DNA of 38,596 nucleotides from Bremia lactucae (lineage: Eukaryota; Oomycota; Peronosporomycetes; Peronosporales; Peronosporaceae): NCBI RefSeq assembly GCF_004359215.1, contig NC_090610.1:13300509-13339104 (forward strand), in the 5' to 3' direction. The notes under the pieces were generated by a model. That model was not told the DNA's origin, made no database searches, and saw only the letters and a program-made list of their open reading frames with translations. Every line of letters begins with the position of its first letter. Within the stretch, counting starts at the first letter, position 1. The position numbers were made by a program, and so were the translations under genes. Positions 18,150-27,617 of this stretch are shown one piece after another.

Positions 18150-19073
18150 GAATTATGTAGGGGACAGCCGGACGTAAAAGTTTCGTGCTCCCGCGCATAT
18201 AGCATCTACGAATGGTCTTATGCTGTTACACAGCTTAAAGAGCCTCTTCTCCTTCCTCAAAGAGGCTTAGATCCATAGGTTCCGCTCGATTAGATGGAAC
18301 CCATGTGCTCGAAGAGCTTATTCGTTAGACAGGCGTGATAACGCGAGCTAACTTAAAGTCGAACTCGGCGCGTTGCGCTATGAAAACTGCCTCTTCGAAA
18401 GTAGCAGGATGAGATCGGAATAATTCTGTCCGTGCAACGCTCTCATTGAGACCCCCATAAAGATTGTTTCGAAAATTGCTTCTTGTGCCAGGTCTTGATG
18501 GATCGATGCAATAAGATCAACTCCTAGACAGAGTCCCCTAGGGTTCGTTTACCCTGTCGAGTCGCTAGGAGCCGTGCTCGCGTGCGAAAAGCCTGATCAG
18601 ACGGTGCAAACATGCTGGTCATTTGCTGTTTCAGCGAATCCCATGAGGGAAAAGCGTCATTTATGGACGTGCTGCACGATAGTGCCCACTCCATGACTCT
18701 ACCTCCAAGTTTGGAAATGGCCATAGCCACCTTTTGCCGTTCTGTTAAGAACAAGACGAAATCAATGAACATTTCCATCTGCTTAATCCAAAAAGGGAAA
18801 TTTTCTCCCTCTTTTCCCTCAAATGTCTTCACATTTGCAGTTAGAGGGCGAGCCCTCGGCTCTGAGTCAGGTACAGAGATGGCATAGATGCCGCTAAATG
18901 GTCCTGTACCTGACCGATCAGGGAGGCTTCGTACCGCATGAAGGCTTCAAGCTTTGCACGCAGGCCTCTAGTCCCTGGGAGATAATAAATTCCACGTGCT
19001 CAAGCCCGAATAAGGTTTTGAGCTTGTCATAAGCGGCGCGTTGCGCTTCTGAAAATTCTGGAACCTTTTCCAT
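18150..19073 (-). pseudogene. gag, family B
   Basis: Start ATG at 19073: MEKVPEFSEAQRAAYDKLKT, LFGLEHVEFII. After a shift comes MKTFEGKEGENFPFWIKQME, MAISKLGGRVMEWAL and WDSLKQQMTSMF, the retrotransposon gag domain. Further shifts give RSHPATFEEAVFIAQRAEFD, EPMDLSLFEEGEE and RRCYMRGSTKLLRPAV. The last corresponds to a zinc knuckle whose cysteines are partly lost. A second, truncated copy lies at 31746-32190. Confidence 0.82.
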
Positions 19074-19109
19074 TTTCGTATTAGTCTTGTAAAGACTCAG
19101 CCGTAGATT

Positions 19110-19126
19110 GACTACGAGTGCTACCA
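19110..19126 (-). other. Primer binding site, family B
   Basis: The minus strand reads TGGTAGCACTCGTAGTC, two bases after the 5' LTR end. It begins with TGG, complementary to a tRNA CCA end. The TGGTAGC start resembles sites primed by initiator Met tRNA, but the tRNA is not identified here. Confidence 0.65.
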
Positions 19127-19128
19127 GG

Positions 19129-19571
19129 TGTAGCGGAGCTACCTCGCCCCTAAAGTCAGAGGAAGACTTTCAGACTCAGAGAGTCACTTAGTTCTATTAA
19201 ACTAATGGGTTTAACAACTCAGGGATTCATACAAACTGTTAAATCTTAAGGAATCCTAGTTCAAGGGTCGTAGAACCAAGTAGCAAAAACTACCTTAGAA
19301 AGGCTTCTATATCTTATGGATCAATACGCAAGCCTTAGAAAGGCAGTTCACGCTTTTAGATCAAAAGGGGAACTGCACTTTATTAAATTATTTAAATCTA
19401 AAAACCTTACCCTAGCTAATTTAATATAGATTTCGGCCGCTCGATTCATATCTGGCGGCGACCACATTTGTTACCCATAACTAGCTATTTAAAAAAATGG
19501 ATAAAAGGGTATTTTGCCCATAAAGTAAAGGCCACAACAACGGTTCTCCAACCGATGTGTGCTCCATTACA
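19129..19571 (-). repeat. 5' LTR of family B element
   Basis: Plus strand TGTAGCGGAGCTACCTCGCC to GTGTGCTCCATTACA, 443 bp. It pairs with 12206-12692 and is followed by the AGTGG target duplication. Confidence 0.9.
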
Positions 19572-19776
19572 AGTGGTATCATGGCGCGCGGTTTTAATGA
19601 TATGAATTGACTATTATGCATCTTTGAGGCCGATCCGAGCTCATCGCAACTGGGATATACGCAGTCTAGTGACAAAGGTTGGCTTGATTTAATTCACTCA
19701 ATCCTTCACGAAATTTATGGTCGAAATGGAGCGCATACAAAACGGCAAAGAAATTGATCTTAGATAGCTCATTCCA
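19572..19776 (+). pseudogene. Right fragment of metallopeptidase pseudogene
   Basis: It starts with the AGTGG duplication and matches the intact gene from about 21560 to 21723, then skips about 125 bp and resumes at ACAAAACGGCAAAGAAATTG (gene 21849) for some 40 bp. A CGA-to-TGA change gives a premature stop (GATATGAATTGA). It is the continuation of 12157-12205 and shows that a second copy of the gene once lay just upstream of the intact one. Confidence 0.92.
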
Positions 19777-20111
19777 ATATGTACATTTTCCCACCCAACA
19801 AAATATTAAAGTTATTGCATTGGCCCAAAAGATCAGTCTATTGACCACTTCTCATTGACCACCTCCAATAATTAATAGCATTCGTTAAAAAAAATGAAAT
19901 TTGGTTTTGACGGGGCTAAGATCTGTAGAGGTTTTACTGAGCTAAAAAAAAGGAATGGCTCAACGGCTCCTCACTTTTAAAGTAAAAGGCATTCTGGACA
20001 GTCTATCGGTGTGTTGGAAAAATTGGAGTGTTTCTTGCTGACGCTAAGGATAATTCGGTGAACAAGCATCAAATTACACAACTGGATTGCATTGCGTTTA
20101 TAAGTTGGAAG

Positions 20112-20342
20112 ATGTCAACACCAACAAAAGTCAACCCCACCAGGCACATGCGAATTAATAAGGCGGCCGATGAGCGGGCGGGTGTTACGGTTGCCCAAAT
20201 CCCCAAGAAAAGTCCCTTCGAAGGTTCGGAGAAAGTGGAATCAAGTAAACTTCACCCTGCATGTGAAGAGGTACCATCTTGCGGTAACGAGAACGTGATG
20301 ATTCGTGGGTGTGATGACGAAAATGCCGCTGAGGATACTTAG
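20112..20342 (+). CDS. Hypothetical short ORF upstream of metallopeptidase
   Basis: A 76-codon frame from ATG at 20112 (MSTPTKVNPTRHMRINKAAD) ends ENAAEDT* at 20342. A longer version starts at 20028. It is Lys/Glu/Ser-rich with no recognised domain. It lies about 300 bp upstream of the metallopeptidase start on the same strand. It could be a small gene, a relic from the duplicated locus or chance. 19777-20111 shows nothing else recognisable. Confidence 0.25.
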   Translation: MSTPTKVNPTRHMRINKAADERAGVTVAQIPKKSPFEGSEKVESSKLHPACEEVPSCGNENVMIRGCDDENAAEDT

Positions 20343-20637
20343 GCGAGGTAGTGAATCTAACAATACAAACAACTTTAAGCATTGCGTATTCAACTGCTCG
20401 ACCGCAATATGTGGAGCGTTTTTCAAACTTTATTTTTTGACAATGTAATATAATTATTTTTCCGTTATGCTCAGTAGAAACAATGAAACGTCTTTTTTCA
20501 ATTCGCTTTTATCGACTGCACAAATGTCAATTGACATTGTCCTTCATTTGTGTGGTGGCAAATCACAGTCACAAATACTTGCATTTTAATCGGGACATTA
20601 TTGTTTAATCTCTTTCCAATCGACATATCTGCAACAA

Positions 20638-23586
20638 ATGTCTCCCCAAGCGTCAATTGTGATCGACAATTTGCAAGAAGGCGAGGTGCTCGCCTACCCG
20701 TTAGTGCTGCTCGAGGGTCGTATCCTTAATTTAAATTCTCCTGATACACTTTTTCTAGTCGCTCATTTGGACGATGCCTGCACTTCCCTCTGGCCAATTT
20801 CCCCGTCCGGCTGTTTTAAGGCATTTGTGCTTCTCCCATCACCCGGTCAATTTACCATCACTCTGCAACTCGATGGCGTCGCAACTCGCATCTTTCCCAT
20901 TGAGTATCAACGTCCAATCACTCGCTACATGTTAAAATTTCACTATCAAATTTGCTCTGACGCCGACGTCCGCAATGGATTCGATGCCCCTCGGGGTGTC
21001 GCTAATTCCAATTCTGTCGCCATTGCCAAGATTCAGTTTAATGCTTTGCTACTTCAAATGGCAATGGCCGAGCTCATGCACTCCGCAGGTCTACCACGGC
21101 GGACATTTTCAATGCAATTTGCGCCCGACGGAATGCCAGACGTGACGCTACTGCGCTGCAGCTTCACTAATGCCCACGCGCACGCAATCGACGATCAAGA
21201 GCTCCTGAAGTTGGTCCAAAAAGATATTGAAGCTACGGGAATTGACAGACATCCAGAGCTAGAATCGAAGTACGCAGTGATACTCGGTTGCTCGAGATAT
21301 AATACGGAAACGAGAATAGCAGAGGGACACACTGCACTTGGAGGCGATAAAGTAGCAATGTTGGGGTCGTGTGGATTACACACATGGCCCTCGCATATTG
21401 GTGAGCTGTCCTTGTGCTGTTTGAATAACACGCGCATTGATGAGCGAGATTTGCTGGATGATAGTTGCTTTCGAGGCACGCACTGGGCAACGTTTTCCAC
21501 TGGACTTGGTGCCATGCTGCATGAGATTGGACACACATTTGGACTCGGACACGCTACGAGTGGTATCATGGCGCGTGGTTTTAATGATATGAATCGACTA
21601 TTATGCATCCTTGAGGCCGATCCGAGCTCGTCGCAACTAGGATTTACGCAGTCTAGTGACAAAGGTTGGCTTGATTTAAATCACTCAATCCTACGCGAAA
21701 TTAATGGTCGAAATGGAGCGCATTGGAATGCTGCATCAGCTCATCTGCTACGACACAGTCCATGGATTTCAGGACATGCCAGGTCATCACTCGTAGGCCC
21801 TACAGTGGTATGGAGCAACTCTGTCCTTGGACCTGTTGGACTCGGGACACAAAACGGCAAAGAAATTGATCTTAAAGAGCTCAATCCGTCATCTACCGTT
21901 GAAGATGAAATTGGTGCTATCGTGCTCGATGCTGACACGTATTTAAATCACTTGGAGATTTGGACACGCGCTGAAGTGAAAGAAAGAGAACAGACGGAAC
22001 CACTTCGTGCTGCCGGCACCAAACACTGGTTTCTTCTTGTCAGTGGCGAATATATTACTCGCGTAGATATCCGTGCCATGGCATGGATCGATGGTATTCA
22101 GCTGCATACAAACTTGCGTTCATCTCGTTGGTTTGGTGGTATAGGTGGCATACTCCACACGTTTAAAGTTGCTGAAGGGTGGCATGTAAGTGCATTTTTT
22201 GGATCAAGAGGAGATTCGTATGTTGGGAAATTGGGTTTACGCTGCCTCCAAACCCCTTTTATATCCTCGCTGTCTCATTCGCTAGGGCGCCATGGAAGAA
22301 GCAGCCCGATTTCTAAATCTCCTCTTGCAGGAAAGGCATTAGAAGATGGTCCTAAGACGCCATTTTTAACAACCATCCCCGAAATTAAGGCTGTTGTCGT
22401 CCAGTGCGGCAGCTATGTCGAGTCTGTCAAGCTGATATCTTTAGAGGAAGCAGCATCAAATTTGAGCAATCCGACGTTCTACGGCTCAAATGAGCACGTA
22501 TTTCAACTCTGTCCTGGCGAAAAATTGATAAAGTTAGAAGTATCCAGTGGCCACTGGGTTGATGGTATTAGATTTACAACAACGCTACGTGTTGGACCTT
22601 GGTTTGGAGAAGGGAGAGGGTCCGTCGACACAGTTATGGAAAGTCCTGCTGGTCATCGGATTTGCGGGATTCATGGAATACGTGGAGCCCAATACGTTGG
22701 CGCCATAGGAGCACTTTATTGTGCTGATGGTGGAACAACATGTCCCCAGATGAAATCTCAGGAAAGAGTAGGGCCCAAAGAGTCAGAAGCACGAGCTTTT
22801 CGACTTATGAAGACCGTGCCGTTCTCGAATCGAATTGCAAATCATCTAATAACAGAACCGCTCTGTGGAATTTTGGTGGCAGTTCGTTGTGGCGTGGTAA
22901 TGTCTGTGGTGTCCTATGGCAGTTTGAACAAATATGATGAAGCGGTGAATGACCTCCACTCCACTCTTCTCTCGGCAAATGATCCATATCAAGTGCATTG
23001 CGTTTCGCTGGAGCCTGGGGAAAAGCTCGTCCAAATCGACGCGACCTTCCAGCAGGGTAGTGTCTGCGAGCCATACACAGTCATTGATGGCATTTGTTTC
23101 CACACTACGAAGCGGTGTTCATCGTGGTTTGGAGCATTTCGTAAATCAAATTTGCACTTTTTTATGGCAGCGAAGGGCACCAGCATCATTCATGTGCAGG
23201 GATGTTACACTGGACGCAACCTGACTGACCTTGCGGGATTCTTTGGAGTCACTGCCAACAGTTCGCAGCTATTATACCCGGATGCTCGTGTTTTAATTGA
23301 TGAGGGGGCCGATGACATTCGAGTGGAAGCGGCTCTACCAGAGTTCGGCATTGAAACGGTAGTGTTGGTTGAAATTAATAATGGCGACCATCTAGACAAG
23401 GATGCCTGGACGTGGAATCAGTCCAAAATGCCGTACCCCCAAGTGTGGCGAATTCCGCTTAAGATGCTGGAAGACTGCATTGAAAGTGCGGATAGCAAGC
23501 GCACGCTTTTTAATGACTACCTCATTTGTGCCATTAACTCGGGTGGCGCATACACCAAGACTTCTGCTCCAGCATTGCGCCCGTAA
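20638..23586 (+). CDS. Zinc metallopeptidase with jacalin-like repeats (YIL108W-type)
   Basis: An intact, intronless 982-residue protein. The N-terminal 440 residues look like the putative peptidase family that includes yeast YIL108W. The active site is HEIGHTFGLGH at about residues 295-305: two metal-binding His and the catalytic Glu, with a third His in metzincin spacing. SGIMARGF follows. Three jacalin-like, probably sugar-binding, segments come after, near residues 440-545 (WIDGIQLHTN, RWFGGIGG), 590-700 (HWVDGIRFTTTLRVGPWFGE) and 745-870 (DGICFHTTKRCSSWFG). No signal peptide or membrane segment is visible, so it is probably intracellular. The substrate is unknown. It is convergent with Nup107, with 95 bp between the stops. 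An interrupted duplicate lies upstream (12157-19776). Start chosen: first ATG of the long frame. Confidence 0.85.
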   Translation: MSPQASIVIDNLQEGEVLAYPLVLLEGRILNLNSPDTLFLVAHLDDACTSLWPISPSGCFKAFVLLPSPGQFTITLQLDGVATRIFPIEYQRPITRYMLKFHYQICSDADVRNGFDAPRGVANSNSVAIAKIQFNALLLQMAMAELMHSAGLPRRTFSMQFAPDGMPDVTLLRCSFTNAHAHAIDDQELLKLVQKDIEATGIDRHPELESKYAVILGCSRYNTETRIAEGHTALGGDKVAMLGSCGLHTWPSHIGELSLCCLNNTRIDERDLLDDSCFRGTHWATFSTGLGAMLHEIGHTFGLGHATSGIMARGFNDMNRLLCILEADPSSSQLGFTQSSDKGWLDLNHSILREINGRNGAHWNAASAHLLRHSPWISGHARSSLVGPTVVWSNSVLGPVGLGTQNGKEIDLKELNPSSTVEDEIGAIVLDADTYLNHLEIWTRAEVKEREQTEPLRAAGTKHWFLLVSGEYITRVDIRAMAWIDGIQLHTNLRSSRWFGGIGGILHTFKVAEGWHVSAFFGSRGDSYVGKLGLRCLQTPFISSLSHSLGRHGRSSPISKSPLAGKALEDGPKTPFLTTIPEIKAVVVQCGSYVESVKLISLEEAASNLSNPTFYGSNEHVFQLCPGEKLIKLEVSSGHWVDGIRFTTTLRVGPWFGEGRGSVDTVMESPAGHRICGIHGIRGAQYVGAIGALYCADGGTTCPQMKSQERVGPKESEARAFRLMKTVPFSNRIANHLITEPLCGILVAVRCGVVMSVVSYGSLNKYDEAVNDLHSTLLSANDPYQVHCVSLEPGEKLVQIDATFQQGSVCEPYTVIDGICFHTTKRCSSWFGAFRKSNLHFFMAAKGTSIIHVQGCYTGRNLTDLAGFFGVTANSSQLLYPDARVLIDEGADDIRVEAALPEFGIETVVLVEINNGDHLDKDAWTWNQSKMPYPQVWRIPLKMLEDCIESADSKRTLFNDYLICAINSGGAYTKTSAPALRP

Positions 23587-23681
23587 ATATACCGCACAAT
23601 AGTTAATTGACGACATCTTAAAAAGACATGACTCCTATTGACATCAAATGCCACCCCTTAATTTTTAAGTAATTGTCTAAT

Positions 23682-26600
23682 TTATGTGATAACAGTCTCA
23701 GGAGCAAGTTGCAAACTTTCGACGAAGATCAGCGATATCGCGCTTTCACGAATTCCGTGCAACAGGTCTCGACACTGATCCTGATCCAGCGCAAGGTAGA
23801 CACCATAGTGCTCGTCAGCCACCACATCAGCGACTTGAATTGACTTTTGCAAAAGTGGCGCTGCGAGTGCCGTCTTGGCATCTGTAGGAAAGTAAGTAAG
23901 GCGCATGATAGTTTTCGCTGACTCGAGCTGAATAAAGTGGAGATTAAACACTAGCATCGGCAAGCAGCGCTTGCGAAGCGCAAGATCCTCGGTGGCATTG
24001 TTCGGGCAGCCAATCAGCCATCCATTTTCAAAGTGCAGAACCTCGAGTATTGCAGCAGTTGATCGCGATACGTGAACCATAATGTCAGCCAGATATTCCT
24101 TCTCCTCGCTGTAGAATGACATTGCGCGTGTATTTATGCAGTTTCTCCATAAATCATATTGCGCACATGCCTGGATGTATACACGCCAGCAAAGGAATTC
24201 GCGCATGGCTCGCTCAATCTCGTCATTAGTACGCAACAATTGACCGTCGCGATTCATGTCTAAAACGCCGATCGAGTCCTCCGGTAAGCATTCTTCGATA
24301 AGTTCCTTTACGGCAGCTACTTTTCCCTCATGGATAAATTGTCGTGCAAGCATATTGACACGAATTAACGCTTCAGCTCGATGCTGCGAATAAAAACATA
24401 GGAACTCGATCGTCTTAATTCGCCTTCTATCAAGGTCCGTCGTGGGCACGTTCGAGGGCAGCGGCTGAATCTTTTGCTCTTGCTGATTTATTGCCATTTC
24501 CTTATAATCGTTGCTTAATCGCTCAACCACAGACTGCAGCACGATTGACAGCACGTCTATGCCAGCGTATTCCAGAATTCTCTTGCTGCAAAGTTCGCGC
24601 TCAAATGTATCGTCGACCGTCGACAGCATTTGCACGTAAATTTCTGTGGCACCAAATGTTGGAAGTCGGTTAGCGTAGACTGGCACGAATTGCAACTGTC
24701 GACGTTTGACCAGGTGTCGAATATACAACTTAAGAATCATGTGGCCCGACTGTTCGTCAAAATGCTCACCAGTAAAGCTGGCAAACAGTATAAAATGAGC
24801 GGCAAAGCGCAAAAACAGCGACGACGTTACGTCAGATTGCCCCGTCGAGTTCAGCTGCAAATCCCAATTGTACGAATCATCGTTGGGAGTAAATAGCACG
24901 GTGTCAAAAATACTCGACACGATGTACTGAAAATTGGCCGTGACCAACTTTGATTGAATCTGACGGTGTGGTTCATGAGCCTGCAATCGAACAAGTTCGC
25001 TCGAACTTCCTCTCAGCTCATCAAAAATTGTCTCAAGATTCGCTTGGTAGCGCTTAAGGTACTTCATCTTATCGAGCAAGCTCAAGTAGTGACGCCGATA
25101 GTGCACATTATTGCCAACAATAAGCTGTGTTGTCTGAGTCTTGACTATGAGCAATTTGTACAAAATTTCGTCAAGCTGGTGCTCCATACTACCATGCAAA
25201 TAAGCCCAGCAATGGTCTTCCCAGCTTTCGCATAATGAGCTCTTTATTATCACCTGAATGTTACCACTCAACGCCGCATATATCATCTCCTCATAGCTTT
25301 TCGCAAGCAGGCTGGAGCTTTTCGAGAGCTTTCCTTTAGCAGTTTCCTCGGACAAGCGCCAACACATCGATTTCCAAAGCGCACGAAACGGATTGCCCCA
25401 ACGTTCCAGTGCACACTCAGTGCTTTCATTGCTCTCACTAGCGCCAACGACATGGCCTCCGGATAAGCTCGCTGCTCTCCACGATTGGCCCACCCGGATA
25501 CACAAATCAATTGCATCGTCCATTCGTCCAGCGCGAAGGTAAAGCCAAAGAGCTTTCATTAACTCCGCTTCATCCTCCAAGTCATCTGTCAACACGTTCG
25601 CATCTCCGTCACGCATGATTGCGTCAGGATCCATCGAAACTTTTCGTTTCAAATCCTTCTGTTTCTTGATCATCCTTAGTGTGCGAGATCCTTTTAAGCC
25701 TGACTTGTCGTTTAACTCAATAGTGCTCTCCAGCGCCATGTTTTCCAGCCACGTCTTCACCGCTTTTTGAATTTTAAACGTTTCGTTACGAGTTTCCAGT
25801 AGACGTCCAGCGTCATCCTCCAGCGTCTCAAAGTGCAGCTCATCTATCTCACCTTCTACCAGCATCAAGCTGTCCTCCCCATCTGCCATGTCTTTAGTCG
25901 TATGGCACACTTGCCGCAATTCAAACAATAGTCTCCACGTATTGCGTTCGTCTCTCAGCTCTTTGATCTCACTCTGCAGTCGCTTCGTCGGAGCTTCGCG
26001 TAGCTTGCTGCTACTCGCCAACGATTCCTCTAGCTTTTCCAATTGTTGCTGCAATACTGCAATGTACCCACTGAGCAACTTTTCGCAAAACAAATCGGAT
26101 ATTTCTACGTTCTCTAAATTTTCATAAAAATCCGCTGCCATTTCGGCAAATAAAGCTTCTTCCGGGCGCACATGCCGCGAGTATAAGGCTCCCCTTGCGG
26201 ACGGAACAGCGTTTAGTGATAACGACTGACTCAGCGTCGCCAATTGATTCATCGTCGAGTCAGTAGAAGTGGCTAGTTGCTCCATCGACAAAGATGCTCC
26301 ATAGACCGACGAGATGGATGAGATAGACAATTTCGGATCCGCTCGATGCATCTTTTTGCCGTCAAAAAGAGTTCCACTTTTATTAAGAAAACTGTGCTGG
26401 ACATCAGCAGCCTTGACAACGTGGATAGCACCTTCAAAGTCCATGCCACAGTCTACGACAAGCCAAGAATCATCTACCACTTGTCCACCAAACATGACGC
26501 GCGCGTCCCTAGCAGAAAAGCCCAACGCTTGTACGCTGTCGCGCTTCTCACACAGCGCTTTCTTAAGGTCTTCGATGGTAGTAAAACGAGGCTCTATATC

Positions 26601-26975
26601 GACAAACTCCGTTGACTGGTCTGGAAACACGCCCTTGACATGGAGTCGACCCTGACGCACCGATGTAGTCACAACAGGCTCCAGCAGACGCGTTTCCTCG
26701 TCATTATCATTACTTAGGTTCTCATTATTAATTTTAAAGTTCTGTTCGAGTCCAAATTTGTCTGGAGATCCTGAGATGGACGAGAAGTGGAAGCTGTCGG
26801 CGCCCTTATCAATCGTGCTACCCACACCAAATCCCGAGCTGCGGGACTGCTCCAGCTCCGGTGCTTCACCTATAGATGCTAAAAGACGAAGTGATTGGTC
26901 TGCGCCATCAATTAGACGCTGCACTGCTGCATTGCGCCGCGCGCCGTCGCCGCTGGAAGAGGAACGTCCAGCCAT
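23682..26975 (-). CDS. NUP107: Nuclear pore protein Nup107/Nup84, with N-terminal ubiquitin-like segment
   Basis: An intact single-exon protein of 1097 residues. Residues 1-100 are Ser-rich and disordered. Residues about 110-190 (LHVKGVFPDQSTEFVDIEPR, TTIEDLKKALCEKRD, ARVMFGGQVVDDSWLV, GAIHVV) look like a ubiquitin-like fold. From about 250 the protein is helical. It carries ALWLYLRAGRMDDAIDLC and QSWRAASLSGGHVVG near 470-500 and REFLCWRVYIQACAQYDLW near 925, which fit the Nup107/Nup84 family. This is a scaffold of the outer ring (Y complex) of the nuclear pore that pairs with Nup133. Length fits the family (700-1000) plus the extra N-terminus. A convergent neighbour lies on the left; a divergent intergenic stretch is on the right. 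Confidence 0.82.
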   Translation of the reverse strand: MAGRSSSSGDGARRNAAVQRLIDGADQSLRLLASIGEAPELEQSRSSGFGVGSTIDKGADSFHFSSISGSPDKFGLEQNFKINNENLSNDNDEETRLLEPVVTTSVRQGRLHVKGVFPDQSTEFVDIEPRFTTIEDLKKALCEKRDSVQALGFSARDARVMFGGQVVDDSWLVVDCGMDFEGAIHVVKAADVQHSFLNKSGTLFDGKKMHRADPKLSISSISSVYGASLSMEQLATSTDSTMNQLATLSQSLSLNAVPSARGALYSRHVRPEEALFAEMAADFYENLENVEISDLFCEKLLSGYIAVLQQQLEKLEESLASSSKLREAPTKRLQSEIKELRDERNTWRLLFELRQVCHTTKDMADGEDSLMLVEGEIDELHFETLEDDAGRLLETRNETFKIQKAVKTWLENMALESTIELNDKSGLKGSRTLRMIKKQKDLKRKVSMDPDAIMRDGDANVLTDDLEDEAELMKALWLYLRAGRMDDAIDLCIRVGQSWRAASLSGGHVVGASESNESTECALERWGNPFRALWKSMCWRLSEETAKGKLSKSSSLLAKSYEEMIYAALSGNIQVIIKSSLCESWEDHCWAYLHGSMEHQLDEILYKLLIVKTQTTQLIVGNNVHYRRHYLSLLDKMKYLKRYQANLETIFDELRGSSSELVRLQAHEPHRQIQSKLVTANFQYIVSSIFDTVLFTPNDDSYNWDLQLNSTGQSDVTSSLFLRFAAHFILFASFTGEHFDEQSGHMILKLYIRHLVKRRQLQFVPVYANRLPTFGATEIYVQMLSTVDDTFERELCSKRILEYAGIDVLSIVLQSVVERLSNDYKEMAINQQEQKIQPLPSNVPTTDLDRRRIKTIEFLCFYSQHRAEALIRVNMLARQFIHEGKVAAVKELIEECLPEDSIGVLDMNRDGQLLRTNDEIERAMREFLCWRVYIQACAQYDLWRNCINTRAMSFYSEEKEYLADIMVHVSRSTAAILEVLHFENGWLIGCPNNATEDLALRKRCLPMLVFNLHFIQLESAKTIMRLTYFPTDAKTALAAPLLQKSIQVADVVADEHYGVYLALDQDQCRDLLHGIRESAISLIFVESLQLAPETVIT

Positions 26976-27125
26976 CGAATTCCGGGAAATTGAGGATACT
27001 ATCCGGACGAGATTGCTTTATTAGCAATATTAATATTGTGACTAATCCTTTCAAGTAGCTTATTCTGTAAACGTAGATATTGCTTTAATACTTTGGAATA
27101 TGGGTAGCGGATGCCGCGAGAAACG

Positions 27126-27374
27126 CTAGAGCTTCAAAAGCTGAACAAACTGCCTTTCGTTAAGGTAGCCGGCGGACTGATTTTCAATAAAATTTATTTT
27201 GTCGTCAGCATAATGTGCTTTAACACGTCGATCTTGATTGATATAAGTAGCTAAAAGTGCATTAAAGCTTTTAAACTCAATTTTGCCAGGTAAGAGGTAT
27301 ATTACGAAACGATTGCCCATCACGCAAAGCGATACATTATTCTCCAGCATATTCAATTGCATTGTTGTTGACAA
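27126..27374 (-). CDS. Hypothetical protein, possibly a last exon
   Basis: An 82-codon frame, MSTTMQLNMLENNVSLCVMG, RFVIYLLPGKIEFKSFNALL and FIENQSAGYLNERQFVQLL, ends at 27126. Codon use looks coding. The frame is closed just upstream, so it may be the final exon of a spliced gene lying between Nup107 and the four-exon gene. A plausible upstream ATG (MSWLLALVDELNFH, near 27563) has no resolved splice path. No family is recognised. Confidence 0.4.
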   Translation of the reverse strand: MSTTMQLNMLENNVSLCVMGNRFVIYLLPGKIEFKSFNALLATYINQDRRVKAHYADDKINFIENQSAGYLNERQFVQLLKL

Positions 27375-27617
27375 AGAAAATAACTCGAAAGATTACAGTT
27401 GCTCAACTATAGCTGAAACTTTTCCATCGTTCAGATACCCTTTCTAATCAGAGCATTCTGTCCAAAAAGACGATAAATGTGAAGACGATAGGGTATCCCA
27501 GCGATACATAAACAACAAGAAATGAAAATTAAGCTCATCTACTAAAGCTAGAAGCCAAGACATCTCGATATTCAATCTGCCTACTTACAAGATGACTTTT
27601 CAAGTATTCGATGCTCT

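Larger units (their letters stand above)
12206..19571 (-). mobile_element. Complete Ty3/gypsy chromovirus, family B (7.4 kb)
   Basis: A full-length minus-strand LTR retrotransposon. From right to left: 5' LTR (19129-19571), primer site (19110-19126), gag, protease, reverse transcriptase, RNase H, integrase, chromodomain, a 3' region with a plus-strand antisense frame, polypurine tract and 3' LTR (12206-12692). AGTGG target duplications flank it at 12201-12205 and 19572-19576. Every pol frame is broken, and the LTRs differ by many substitutions and indels (487 versus 443 bp), so it is old and inactive. It interrupts a duplicate of the neighbouring metallopeptidase gene. Confidence 0.93.

Noticed and set aside
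19481..19675. Frame MSLDCVYPSCDELG
   Set aside because: Antisense of the metallopeptidase pseudogene; the same frame appears opposite the intact gene at 21195-21662.
20500..20637. Oomycete-type initiator element before the metallopeptidase (TTCATTTGTGTGG near 20552)
   Set aside because: It resembles the known initiator only loosely and cannot be called without transcript starts.
22805..23224. Several 60-90-residue frames opposite or overlapping the metallopeptidase
   Set aside because: Shadows of an intact, well-supported gene. The same applies to frames over Nup107.
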